A DNA stretch of 20,342 nucleotides from a virus. Numbering within the stretch: position 1 is the first letter of the stretch; each line of letters opens with the position of its first letter. Location of the stretch: IMG/VR virus record IMGVR_UViG_3300032293_002516, positions 1 to 20,342 of that record. One strand, given 5' to 3'. Both the position numbers and the translations under genes were made by a program. Below are positions 6,849 through 12,884 of this stretch, piece by piece. The notes beneath the pieces are model-generated. The model was not told the origin of the DNA. It worked only from the letters and a program-made list of their open reading frames with translations, and searched no databases.

Positions 6849-6875
6849 GAAACCCTCCAAATGGAGGGTTTTTTT
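6849..6875. terminator. Bidirectional terminator between hsp20 and the kinase-like gene
   Basis: Perfect stem AACCCTCC / GGAGGGTT (6851-6858 with 6863-6870), loop AAAT, an A-rich left flank and a T-run on the right. It lies between two converging genes and touches the stop codon of the minus-strand gene. Confidence 0.9.
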
Positions 6876-7425
6876 ATAAATCTAAACATTTAATTTTTCC
6901 GTCGGAACCATATCCAAAGTTATATTTGTGAGCATCAACAATTGTGTCTTTTCCTTTAACATTTAATATTGCCTTTTCACAATTTTTAATCACAGTTAAA
7001 AACTCTATGAAAAAATTATAAGCTTCTTTATTGTGTTTGGCTAATTTTTTACCTATTTTCACAAATATGGACGCATTTGAACCTTCATTCATATATAAAT
7101 CAGCAAAACTTTCACCCATATCAACATCAAGAGCTCCAATATCTTCCAACACCAATTCTAAATCATCCCAATTATTTTCAAACTTGCCGGTATCTAACTT
7201 TTCTAACTCAACATAATATATGTCTTTGTCTTGCATTTTTCCTGCTCTAAAAACTTTTGGAAATATTTTAGGATTAGATTTAAACACTTCATACCACTCA
7301 TTCACAGTATCTTTATGACCCACCTTAAAAATAACATTAGGGTTGCTTTTTGATGCATAAATTTCGTGCTCAATACCACCACCAAATACTTCTTTTTCTT
7401 TTGTTCCTAATTCTTGTATTTCCAT
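6874..7425 (-). CDS. Minimal protein-kinase-fold-like protein
   Basis: 183 aa. The landmarks of the kinase/aminoglycoside-phosphotransferase fold can be placed in order: a glycine-rich turn G-G-G-I-E-H-E (15-21), a strand with V-I-F-K (Lys34, ATP-lysine position), a hinge-like Y-Y-V-E-L-E-K-L (70-77), D-A-H-K-Y-N-F-G (Asp164, His166, Asn169; catalytic-loop pattern), and a terminal K-C-L-D-L (Asp182, DFG-Asp position). The protein ends one residue after that Asp, so the activation segment and the rest of the C lobe are absent. It may be an atypical small-molecule or protein kinase, or a pseudoenzyme that only binds nucleotide. Its start codon lies 10 nt from the divergent gene at 7436. The assignment rests on motif order only. 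Confidence 0.55.
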   Translation of the reverse strand: MEIQELGTKEKEVFGGGIEHEIYASKSNPNVIFKVGHKDTVNEWYEVFKSNPKIFPKVFRAGKMQDKDIYYVELEKLDTGKFENNWDDLELVLEDIGALDVDMGESFADLYMNEGSNASIFVKIGKKLAKHNKEAYNFFIEFLTVIKNCEKAILNVKGKDTIVDAHKYNFGYGSDGKIKCLDL

Positions 7426-7432
7426 ATTTATA
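7425..7432 (+). promoter_or_regulatory. TATTTATA element between divergent genes
   Basis: Exact TATTTATA ending 3 nt before the ATG at 7436. Its first base overlaps the start codon of the minus-strand kinase-like gene. The spacing is too short for a normal -10 to +1 distance before the ATG. Confidence 0.35.
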
Positions 7433-7435
7433 ATT

Positions 7436-7771
7436 ATGAAACCATACGAAAAATTCTTACATGACCGAGTAGGTTTAAGACATTTACTCGAAATATATCT
7501 TGAATTAAGACAGCATTTTCAAGAGATAGGATTCAGTGAATCTGATTTAGAAAAACCACCAACATATACAGAAAAAATGATGAGATTGTTCCATAAATTT
7601 GGAGACACACAAAAGGCTTTATTTCAACAAGTTAATGATTATGGTTTTAAAACTGAATGGGGTGAATTTATTAATTTTATATCACCCTTACTTCAAAAAA
7701 TTAACGATATAACACCTTTATCAGAAAATGGGTATAGTAAAAGAGACGATTCAGGGGACGAAGATTATTAA
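7436..7771 (+). CDS. Hypothetical protein, 111 aa
   Basis: I do not recognise this protein. It is soluble, probably mostly helical (D-R-V-G-L-R-H-L-L-E-I-Y near 10-21; K-M-M-R-L-F-H-K-F near 47-55), and ends in an acidic tail, D-D-S-G-D-E-D-Y. It begins 3 nt after a TATTTATA element and overlaps the next gene (KTSC protein) by 44 nt in a different frame. This suggests one transcript and coupled translation. Confidence 0.7.
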   Translation: MKPYEKFLHDRVGLRHLLEIYLELRQHFQEIGFSESDLEKPPTYTEKMMRLFHKFGDTQKALFQQVNDYGFKTEWGEFINFISPLLQKINDITPLSENGYSKRDDSGDEDY

Positions 7772-7970
7772 TGAAATTAAATCTTCTAATATTAAAAAAA
7801 CTGAATACGATACGGAAACAAAAAAATTAGTAGTAGAATTTAATAATGGACATAGATACGAATATGATGAAGTCCCTCATCAAACATATACAAGGTTCAG
7901 AATGTCCGAATCACAGGGAAAATATTTCACTTCAGAAATATCAAAAAAATTTAAATACAAAAAAGTCTAA
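7728..7970 (+). CDS. KTSC-domain protein
   Basis: 80 aa. Residues 20-80 match the KTSC domain: an S-S-N-I-K-K-T-E-Y-D strand pair, a V-V-E-F-N-N-G-H-R-Y-E-Y core, V-P-H-Q-T-Y, and the signature S-Q-G-K-Y-F near 61-66, followed by a basic end. KTSC is a small domain found alone in many phages and fused to some lysyl-tRNA synthetases; its biochemical role is not established. The only ATG that includes the whole domain is at 7728, inside the end of the upstream gene; the ATG at 7771 is in another frame. The overlap therefore appears real. Confidence 0.82.
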   Translation: MGIVKETIQGTKIINEIKSSNIKKTEYDTETKKLVVEFNNGHRYEYDEVPHQTYTRFRMSESQGKYFTSEISKKFKYKKV

Positions 7971-7979
7971 ATATTTGAG

Positions 7980-7987
7980 TATTTATT
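7980..7987 (+). promoter_or_regulatory. TATTTATT element before the nucleotidyltransferase-fold gene
   Basis: TATTTATT, then AAGG, then ATG at 7992. The AAGG abuts the ATG, too close to work as a Shine-Dalgarno sequence. Confidence 0.4.
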
Positions 7988-7991
7988 AAGG

Positions 7992-8735
7992 ATGAATAGT
8001 TTTCAAAAAATCCTTGATAGTTTTTCGGTAAAAGAAACACTTAATCCCAAAGTATGGGAAAATCCTTCTGCACCTGAAACTGCAACAATGAAACCTAAAG
8101 TTAGAAAGGCTCTTCTTAAGATTGCGGAAGAGTTTATTGACTATTTGGGTGAAGATGTATTTGTTGAAGATATTGTCCTAACAGGGTCGTTAGCAAATTT
8201 TAATTGGTCAGAATTTTCTGATTTTGATTTACACGTTCATGTTGATTTACAACAGTATGAAAAAGAATCTGAACTTTACAAAGAATTATATAATCTTAAA
8301 AAGCAATTGTTTAACGAAAAGCATGATATTAGAATTTTTGGATATGATGTTGAACTTTATGCTCAAGATACGGAAGAAGTACATTATAGTTCGGGTGTTT
8401 ATTCGGTAATGAATGATGAATGGATTAGTGAACCAAAAAAATTCAGAAATGATGTTGACCAACAAGTTTTAAAAACTAAAATAAAATGTTGGACAGATAA
8501 AATAGATTCTGCTTTAGAAACGGAAGAAGATGATGACGATAGTAAACTTCTTGATTCGTTAAAAGATAAGTTAAAGAAATATAGACAATCTGGATTAGAA
8601 AAAGATGGTGAGTTGTCCTATGAAAATTTGGTTTTTAAGTTTTTAAGAAGGTCAGGACACATTGAAAAACTATTTGACACTATTAATAAGTCGGTAGATA
8701 AAAAGCTTTCAGTTGAAAGAAAAACAGAAGAGTAA
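7992..8735 (+). CDS. Nucleotidyltransferase-fold (Pol beta-like) protein
   Basis: 247 aa. The catalytic signature is intact: T-G-S-L-A-N (Gly65-Ser66), an 11-residue gap, then S-D-F-D-L-H (Asp77, Asp79), and a third acidic residue on a later strand in Y-D-V-E-L-Y (Glu121). This is the GS-x-DxD plus carboxylate arrangement that binds two metals and transfers an NMP from an NTP. An N-terminal segment with L-N-P-K-V-W and M-K-P-K-V-R-K-A-L-L-K-I-A (17-45) precedes the domain; I recall the same order in uncharacterised T4-like phage proteins. The C-terminal third is charged and helical. Targets could be RNA, protein or an antibiotic-like molecule; the sequence does not say. It lies at the left end of the late-type gene block. 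Confidence 0.82.
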   Translation: MNSFQKILDSFSVKETLNPKVWENPSAPETATMKPKVRKALLKIAEEFIDYLGEDVFVEDIVLTGSLANFNWSEFSDFDLHVHVDLQQYEKESELYKELYNLKKQLFNEKHDIRIFGYDVELYAQDTEEVHYSSGVYSVMNDEWISEPKKFRNDVDQQVLKTKIKCWTDKIDSALETEEDDDDSKLLDSLKDKLKKYRQSGLEKDGELSYENLVFKFLRRSGHIEKLFDTINKSVDKKLSVERKTEE

Positions 8736-8768
8736 AACTAAAAAATCAAATAATTAGTATCAATCATA

Positions 8769-8776
8769 TATTTATA
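8769..8776 (+). promoter_or_regulatory. TATTTATA element before the 72-aa gene
   Basis: Exact TATTTATA ending 15 nt before the ATG at 8792, in an A/T-rich intergenic gap of 56 nt. Confidence 0.45.
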
Positions 8777-8791
8777 AAGAAAAAATAAGAT

Positions 8792-9010
8792 ATGCCATAT
8801 ACATCACCCTGTCCTGTAACAGGATATACTGTAAATAGTTTTTATGAATATACCGCAGCAATGGAAGGTTCTTTTAGTGGTGGTACATTACCAGCGGGAA
8901 CTTTAGTGCCACATCCTGAATATGCTTCTGATAATACTGGAGGAACTAGTTGTGTTGTTATTCAATTAAACGCAGTTACTTTGGGGGGATTTAACGGATT
9001 AAATAATTAA
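8792..9010 (+). CDS. Small hypothetical protein, 72 aa, possible virion component
   Basis: I do not recognise this protein. It is rich in Gly, Ser, Thr, Ala, Tyr and Asn, nearly free of Lys and Arg, and contains two Cys (7 and 54). That composition is typical of small beta-rich capsid decoration or fibre-associated proteins and unlike regulatory proteins. It has its own TATTTATA element and precedes a run of probable structural genes. The virion role is inferred from composition and position. Confidence 0.6.
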   Translation: MPYTSPCPVTGYTVNSFYEYTAAMEGSFSGGTLPAGTLVPHPEYASDNTGGTSCVVIQLNAVTLGGFNGLNN

Positions 9011-9031
9011 AAAAATATAAATTTTTATAAA

Positions 9032-10282
9032 ATGGGAGATTTAAAACCAATTGGAAGTGAAAAACTCACAGGCCAAGACAAACTAAAAAGAATTATGGAA
9101 ATCGCTAGATTTAAAGAAACGATTCCTAGTACTATAAACGAAACTGCCAAAAAAGAATATTCTGTAAATCTTGCTGATGGTATCAATTATGAAATTTTTA
9201 AAGAAAGACAAGGATATATCATTAAAAAAGTTGTTTCAGAATCAGAAACTGAATATATCGAACCAATGAAAAATAGGAAATATTATTCTTCTTATTCTCA
9301 AGCATTTAAAAGATTAAATCTATTGGCTGGTGAGTTAAATAGATTAAATGAAAATGAGGAAGGTGTTTCTTTATATGGCGAACAAAAAAAGTTTGTTTTA
9401 AAAACTCCAAAACCTGCAGAACCTGCTCCTGAAATGGCAGCTCCTCCGGCACCACCGGCAGCTCCTCCACCAGTTCCTTCTCCTGAACTTCCTCCATCTC
9501 CATTAGGTGGTGATGTTCCACCTTCAGAAGGTGGTGAAGACATGGAACCAATGGGTGATGAGTTAGGAATGGAAGGCGGTGATGAAGATATGGGTGTAGA
9601 AGATATGGGCGGTGAAGAAGGACAAGATATGGAAGAAAAAGTTACCTTCAAGACAATCCAAAAACTAACTGGTAAATTAACTCAAAAAATTAGAACATTA
9701 GATAGTGAAGAAGGAATGACTTCTGAAGATATGAAATATGTTATTAATATGGTTCTTTCATCTTTAGATTTAGGTAGTTTGTCTGAAGAAGATAAAGAAG
9801 ATATTATGTCAAAATTTGAAGACGCTGAAGGAAGAGAAGAAGGTGATGATTTTGGTGGTGATGAAATGGGTGATTTTGGTGGTGATGAAATGGGTGGTGA
9901 AGAGATGCCTGCGGAAGGTGGTGAAGAGATGCCCGTTGAAGGTGAGTTCAGTGAAGGTGGATACGGTGCAATTTTAGACCACATTTTTAGCGAATCAAAA
10001 GTTGATACCGTAATCTCAAAATATTTTGAAATTTCAAAAAAAGAAATTTTAGAAAATAGAAATAAACAAGCTGAAAGACAATCAAAAAAAATTGTTGAAG
10101 TTAAAAGACAAATGAAAGAAGTTGTTAAATTAACAGAAACAATAGAACAAGAATTAGCGTCCAAAAAATTCTTAGAAGAAAATGTTGGAGCTAAAATTGT
10201 TGGAAAAACAAATAAAAATAACTTAGTATTTGAGAACAAAGGTGAACAAGTAAAAATTTCGCCTGAAGGATTATTGTTATGA
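9032..10282 (+). CDS. Acidic, proline/glycine-rich phage protein, probable virion or assembly protein
   Basis: 416 aa. Layout: a folded-looking N-terminal region (1-125) with a Y-E-I-F-K-E-R-Q-G-Y-I-I-K-K strand pair; a Pro/Ala/Glu-rich linker (128-165, e.g. A-P-P-A-P-P-A-A-P-P-P); a Gly/Asp/Glu/Met-rich stretch (165-200); a helical domain (about 205-260, K-T-I-Q-K-L-T-G-K-L-T-Q-K-I-R-T); a second acidic repeat region (269-309); and a charged, coiled-coil-like C-terminal region (320-385). I know no function for it. The acidic helical nature and the position upstream of packaging genes suggest an internal head or core component. It overlaps the next gene by ATGA. Confidence 0.8.
   Translation: MGDLKPIGSEKLTGQDKLKRIMEIARFKETIPSTINETAKKEYSVNLADGINYEIFKERQGYIIKKVVSESETEYIEPMKNRKYYSSYSQAFKRLNLLAGELNRLNENEEGVSLYGEQKKFVLKTPKPAEPAPEMAAPPAPPAAPPPVPSPELPPSPLGGDVPPSEGGEDMEPMGDELGMEGGDEDMGVEDMGGEEGQDMEEKVTFKTIQKLTGKLTQKIRTLDSEEGMTSEDMKYVINMVLSSLDLGSLSEEDKEDIMSKFEDAEGREEGDDFGGDEMGDFGGDEMGGEEMPAEGGEEMPVEGEFSEGGYGAILDHIFSESKVDTVISKYFEISKKEILENRNKQAERQSKKIVEVKRQMKEVVKLTETIEQELASKKFLEENVGAKIVGKTNKNNLVFENKGEQVKISPEGLLL
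9848..9895 (+). repeat. 24-bp tandem duplication in the acidic gene
   Basis: Two adjacent identical 24-nt units encode D-F-G-G-D-E-M-G twice. Shorter G-G-E-E-M-P repeats follow. It is in frame. Confidence 0.85.
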
Positions 10283-10674
10283 ATAAATTGATTTTCGTAA
10301 ATGGTTTGGGACCTAACTATAAAGGAGACAATCTTTACGAATTCATATTCTCTGATACTTTAGATATTTGGGGAGAATCTTGGGAAAGTAAACCATCAAA
10401 TGGATACCCAACTCCACCCGAATTAAAATATATTAAAAAAGTAGGAGTTCTGAGGAATACTGATGTTAAATTGGAATTGATTCAGAACTCCGATTTTTTT
10501 TGTATGATAGATGCCATGGATGATATTGTGGCACTAGCCTGGGAAAGTGAAGATTATGATAACCAAAAAAGATTGGTATTCAGATTTGGACTTACCGAAC
10601 AAGAAATAAAAGACAAACTCTACGAACGAGATTTAATTTTAGAGTTCGAAAATAAAGTTGTATATGAAAAATAA
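10279..10674 (+). CDS. Hypothetical protein, 131 aa
   Basis: I do not recognise this protein. It is compact and globular in composition: an N-terminal strand K-L-I-F-V-N-G-L-G-P-N-Y, a W-G-E-S-W-E segment near residues 31-36, then a mixed strand/helix body with F-F-C-M-I-D near 74-79 and R-L-V-F-R-F-G-L near 98-105. It is coupled to the 416-aa gene by an ATGA overlap and overlaps the next gene by 11 nt, so the three form a tight operon. A hairpin plus T-run lies inside the coding sequence (10444-10501). Confidence 0.8.
   Translation: MNKLIFVNGLGPNYKGDNLYEFIFSDTLDIWGESWESKPSNGYPTPPELKYIKKVGVLRNTDVKLELIQNSDFFCMIDAMDDIVALAWESEDYDNQKRLVFRFGLTEQEIKDKLYERDLILEFENKVVYEK
10444..10501 (+). other. Intragenic hairpin followed by eight T's
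   Basis: GGAGTTCTGA (10444-10453) is perfectly complementary to TCAGAACTCC (10482-10491). The loop is 28 nt and, after GA, T8 follows (10494-10501). It resembles an intrinsic terminator but lies mid-gene. Confidence 0.4.
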
Positions 10675-11569
10675 CATAAAGGCATTAGAATTAATTGAAA
10701 AAGGATTGTCGGCAAAAACTGTTGCAAAACTTGACGAATCTCAAATTAACGTATTACATTCAAAATTGTTAAGTGAGCAAACTACGCCAGGAACGACAAT
10801 GGTTCCTCAAACAGATACTAATAAAATTTCACAATTAAAAAGTCAAAAAAAGACATTCCAAGTTTATGAAAAAGAACTTGAAGAAGATATGAATATTAAT
10901 TTGACCAATGACCCTGACGCAACAGACGATGGAATGGGAATTTTTGAAAAAAAAGAAGATGATAATAAACCAAATTCATTTTCAATATGTCATTCCAAGG
11001 TCGGACCTAAAAAATCAAGAAAATGGGAAAGATGTGTACAACAAGTAAAAAAACAATTAGGTGAAGGAAAAAATCCCGTATCTTTGTTTTTAGAAAATGA
11101 AATTATGAAAATTGTAGAAAGAAACTTACCACCAAGAATTACAAAAGGAGATTTGGTAAAATATCTTACTGAAGGTGATAATTTTGCAACAAAACACATT
11201 CAAGATTTTAAAGGTACTACAACTGCACCTTCAAAACCAAAAACATCACCAACTACAAAACCAGGTAATCCAGACCCAAAACCAAGACCAAAACACCCTG
11301 GAAAAAATCCTAATCCTGGTGAAAATCCATCACCAAAGGCGATAAAAACAAATAAAGAAGTTAGTGAACAAAATCCTGCGGTTTCACCTTCAAAACCAAA
11401 AACATCACCAACTACAAAACCAGGTAATCCAGACCCAAAACCAAGACCAAAACACCCTGGAAAAAATCCTAATCCTGGTGAAAATCCATCACCAAAGGCG
11501 GCGAAAGTTTCTCCTGAAGAAGCTAAAGATAAAGTCATTGACGTAATAATGCAACTATTAGAAAAATAA
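10664..11569 (+). CDS. Phage protein with duplicated Lys/Pro-rich segment, function unknown
   Basis: 301 aa from the ATG at 10664 (a TTG at 10658 is less likely). The N-terminal helix A-L-E-L-I-E-K-G-L-S-A-K-T-V-A-K-L-D resembles short leading motifs I recall in T4-like phage structural proteins. The middle has C-H-S-K-V-G-P and, about 15 residues on, W-E-R-C-V-Q-Q-V-K-K, a two-cysteine arrangement. The distal part holds two copies of a Lys/Pro/Asn-rich, disordered 38-residue segment (T-S-P-T-T-K-P-G-N-P-D-P-K-P-R-P inside) joined by a short linker. An amphipathic helix rich in E, K and V ends the protein. The basic disordered repeats could bind DNA or act as a flexible tether in the virion; this is inference. 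Confidence 0.8.
   Translation: MKNNIKALELIEKGLSAKTVAKLDESQINVLHSKLLSEQTTPGTTMVPQTDTNKISQLKSQKKTFQVYEKELEEDMNINLTNDPDATDDGMGIFEKKEDDNKPNSFSICHSKVGPKKSRKWERCVQQVKKQLGEGKNPVSLFLENEIMKIVERNLPPRITKGDLVKYLTEGDNFATKHIQDFKGTTTAPSKPKTSPTTKPGNPDPKPRPKHPGKNPNPGENPSPKAIKTNKEVSEQNPAVSPSKPKTSPTTKPGNPDPKPRPKHPGKNPNPGENPSPKAAKVSPEEAKDKVIDVIMQLLEK
11226..11341 (+). repeat. 116-bp direct repeat, copy 1
   Basis: Identical base for base, as read by eye, to 11385-11500, with a 43-bp spacer. It is in frame and encodes the Lys/Pro-rich segment. Confidence 0.92.
11385..11500 (+). repeat. 116-bp direct repeat, copy 2
   Basis: The second copy, offset 159 bp (53 codons) from the first. Even synonymous positions match, pointing to a recent duplication or ongoing homogenisation. 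Confidence 0.92.
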
Positions 11570-11571
11570 TT

Positions 11572-12876
11572 ATGGCAAAAAAAATTAAAGAACAAGTAGA
11601 TTACGGGAACACACCTGAAAGGATGGACCCAAATTTGGAAAGAAAATTGGCTAATCCTGAAGGATTATATGCAAAAAATCCTGCAATGAAAAAAGGTGTT
11701 GCCGATGTTCAAAGATTAATTAGTAAAAGATTCCAAAAAGTTGCAGACAAATTAAGAGAAGTTACGGGTATTCCTGATTTGAGCTCCAAACAAGTTCAAG
11801 GAATGGTTTACAATGAAATGATGAGGAAACTTCCTAATATAATGAGGATAGAGGCTGCAAACAGAGATGAACTAATTGAATTGGCAAAAGAAGCTTCTTT
11901 AGATGAAGCGGAAGTTCCATCTGATTGGTATCAAATTGAGGCGACGTTAGGTATGCCTGACACATCAAATTTTAGGCTCGAACCTGAAGATGATGAAGAC
12001 GAAGAAGAGGAGGAGGAAGAAAAAGAAAAACCTGAATATCCTTCATTTGATATTGAAGATTTAACTGATGAAGAACAATTAGAACTTGAAAAACACAAAA
12101 GAAATATAATCAATGCTATTATTCAAGGAGCATCAAAAAAGGGACATTACCTTTTTCAAAAACCTGAAGTTAAGGCAAGATTAGATGCAATTGACCCATC
12201 TTTATATAGAGATTATTTGGGTGTTATGGCCATTAATGATTTTCTTTATTTCAGTATGGAACAAATGATTGAAATGATGAGTCAAACAGGTCAAGGTATT
12301 GCAGGTAAGGTTGAATTGGGTGATGCTGATGAGGATGAAGAAGGTGGTGAAGGTGGTGAAGAAGCTCCTGATACTAAAATTATGGCAACAGGTATGATTT
12401 TTCCTATTCTTTGTCATGAAATTATTAAAGGATTAGAAGAGGCAAAAGGAAGACACGGATTACCACAAGAACCAGATATGAGACAAAAAGTTATGGGACA
12501 AACAGATACATTATCTAATGAACCAATGCAATTAAGAATAGGACCTGAAATTGTAGAAAAAATTCGTTTTGCACTTCCTGATGAAATGTTTGATGAAGGT
12601 AATAAGGGTCTAATAAACTGGTTTCATATTTTGCTATACCAAATACCTGCTCAAGAATTCTTAGAAATTATTGGAAATGCAATTTCAGAAGATACGTCAA
12701 AAGTTAAAAAAGCTACCTCAAGATTTGAAGAAATTATGAAAGAAGCTAAAGAAATGAAAGACGAGTTTGAAAATTACAAAGAAGAGAATGGTAGTGATTC
12801 CGATAGTGATGATGAAGATGATGAAGATGACTTAGACGACTTTTTAGGTAGTTTGGGTATATCAAGACCCAAATAA
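11572..12876 (+). CDS. Acidic phage protein preceding the terminase, function unknown
   Basis: 434 aa. The N-terminal 120 residues are helical and basic/acidic mixed (K-K-G-V-A-D-V-Q-R-L-I-S-K-R-F). An almost pure Asp/Glu run follows at 138-152. A second helical domain starts after D-I-E-D-L-T-D-E-E-Q. A Gly/Glu-rich linker near 245-262 leads to a further domain with M-I-F-P-I-L-C-H-E-I-I-K-G-L-E. The C-terminus has a long Ser/Asp/Glu stretch ending D-D-F-L-G-S-L-G-I. It sits 2 nt after the previous gene and 8 nt before the terminase. A small terminase subunit often lies at this position, but the length and acidity do not fit one. A head-core or packaging accessory role is possible but unproven. 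Confidence 0.78.
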   Translation: MAKKIKEQVDYGNTPERMDPNLERKLANPEGLYAKNPAMKKGVADVQRLISKRFQKVADKLREVTGIPDLSSKQVQGMVYNEMMRKLPNIMRIEAANRDELIELAKEASLDEAEVPSDWYQIEATLGMPDTSNFRLEPEDDEDEEEEEEEKEKPEYPSFDIEDLTDEEQLELEKHKRNIINAIIQGASKKGHYLFQKPEVKARLDAIDPSLYRDYLGVMAINDFLYFSMEQMIEMMSQTGQGIAGKVELGDADEDEEGGEGGEEAPDTKIMATGMIFPILCHEIIKGLEEAKGRHGLPQEPDMRQKVMGQTDTLSNEPMQLRIGPEIVEKIRFALPDEMFDEGNKGLINWFHILLYQIPAQEFLEIIGNAISEDTSKVKKATSRFEEIMKEAKEMKDEFENYKEENGSDSDSDDEDDEDDLDDFLGSLGISRPK

Positions 12877-12884
12877 CTATATTT

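Noticed and set aside
1-7425. Left part being host chromosome (glycosyltransferase, tmRNA, clpC, hsp20)
   Set aside because: Truncated or reduced versions of the enzymes, the same TATTTAT elements and a TKWC-type phage protein link it to the phage half; no junction, integrase or attachment repeat was seen. Chimeric assembly cannot be fully excluded.
9298-9651. Minus-strand Ser/Pro/Gly-rich open frames opposite the acidic gene (likewise 11200-11595, 16181-16457 and 19183-19860)
   Set aside because: They mirror low-complexity acidic or proline-rich codons on the + strand, have no start signals, and the + strand frames are continuous with the surrounding operon.
11226-11500. CRISPR-like repeat-spacer arrangement
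   Set aside because: There are only two long repeats, in frame within one gene, and no array structure. The 36-bp repeats at 19715 are directly adjacent and coding as well.
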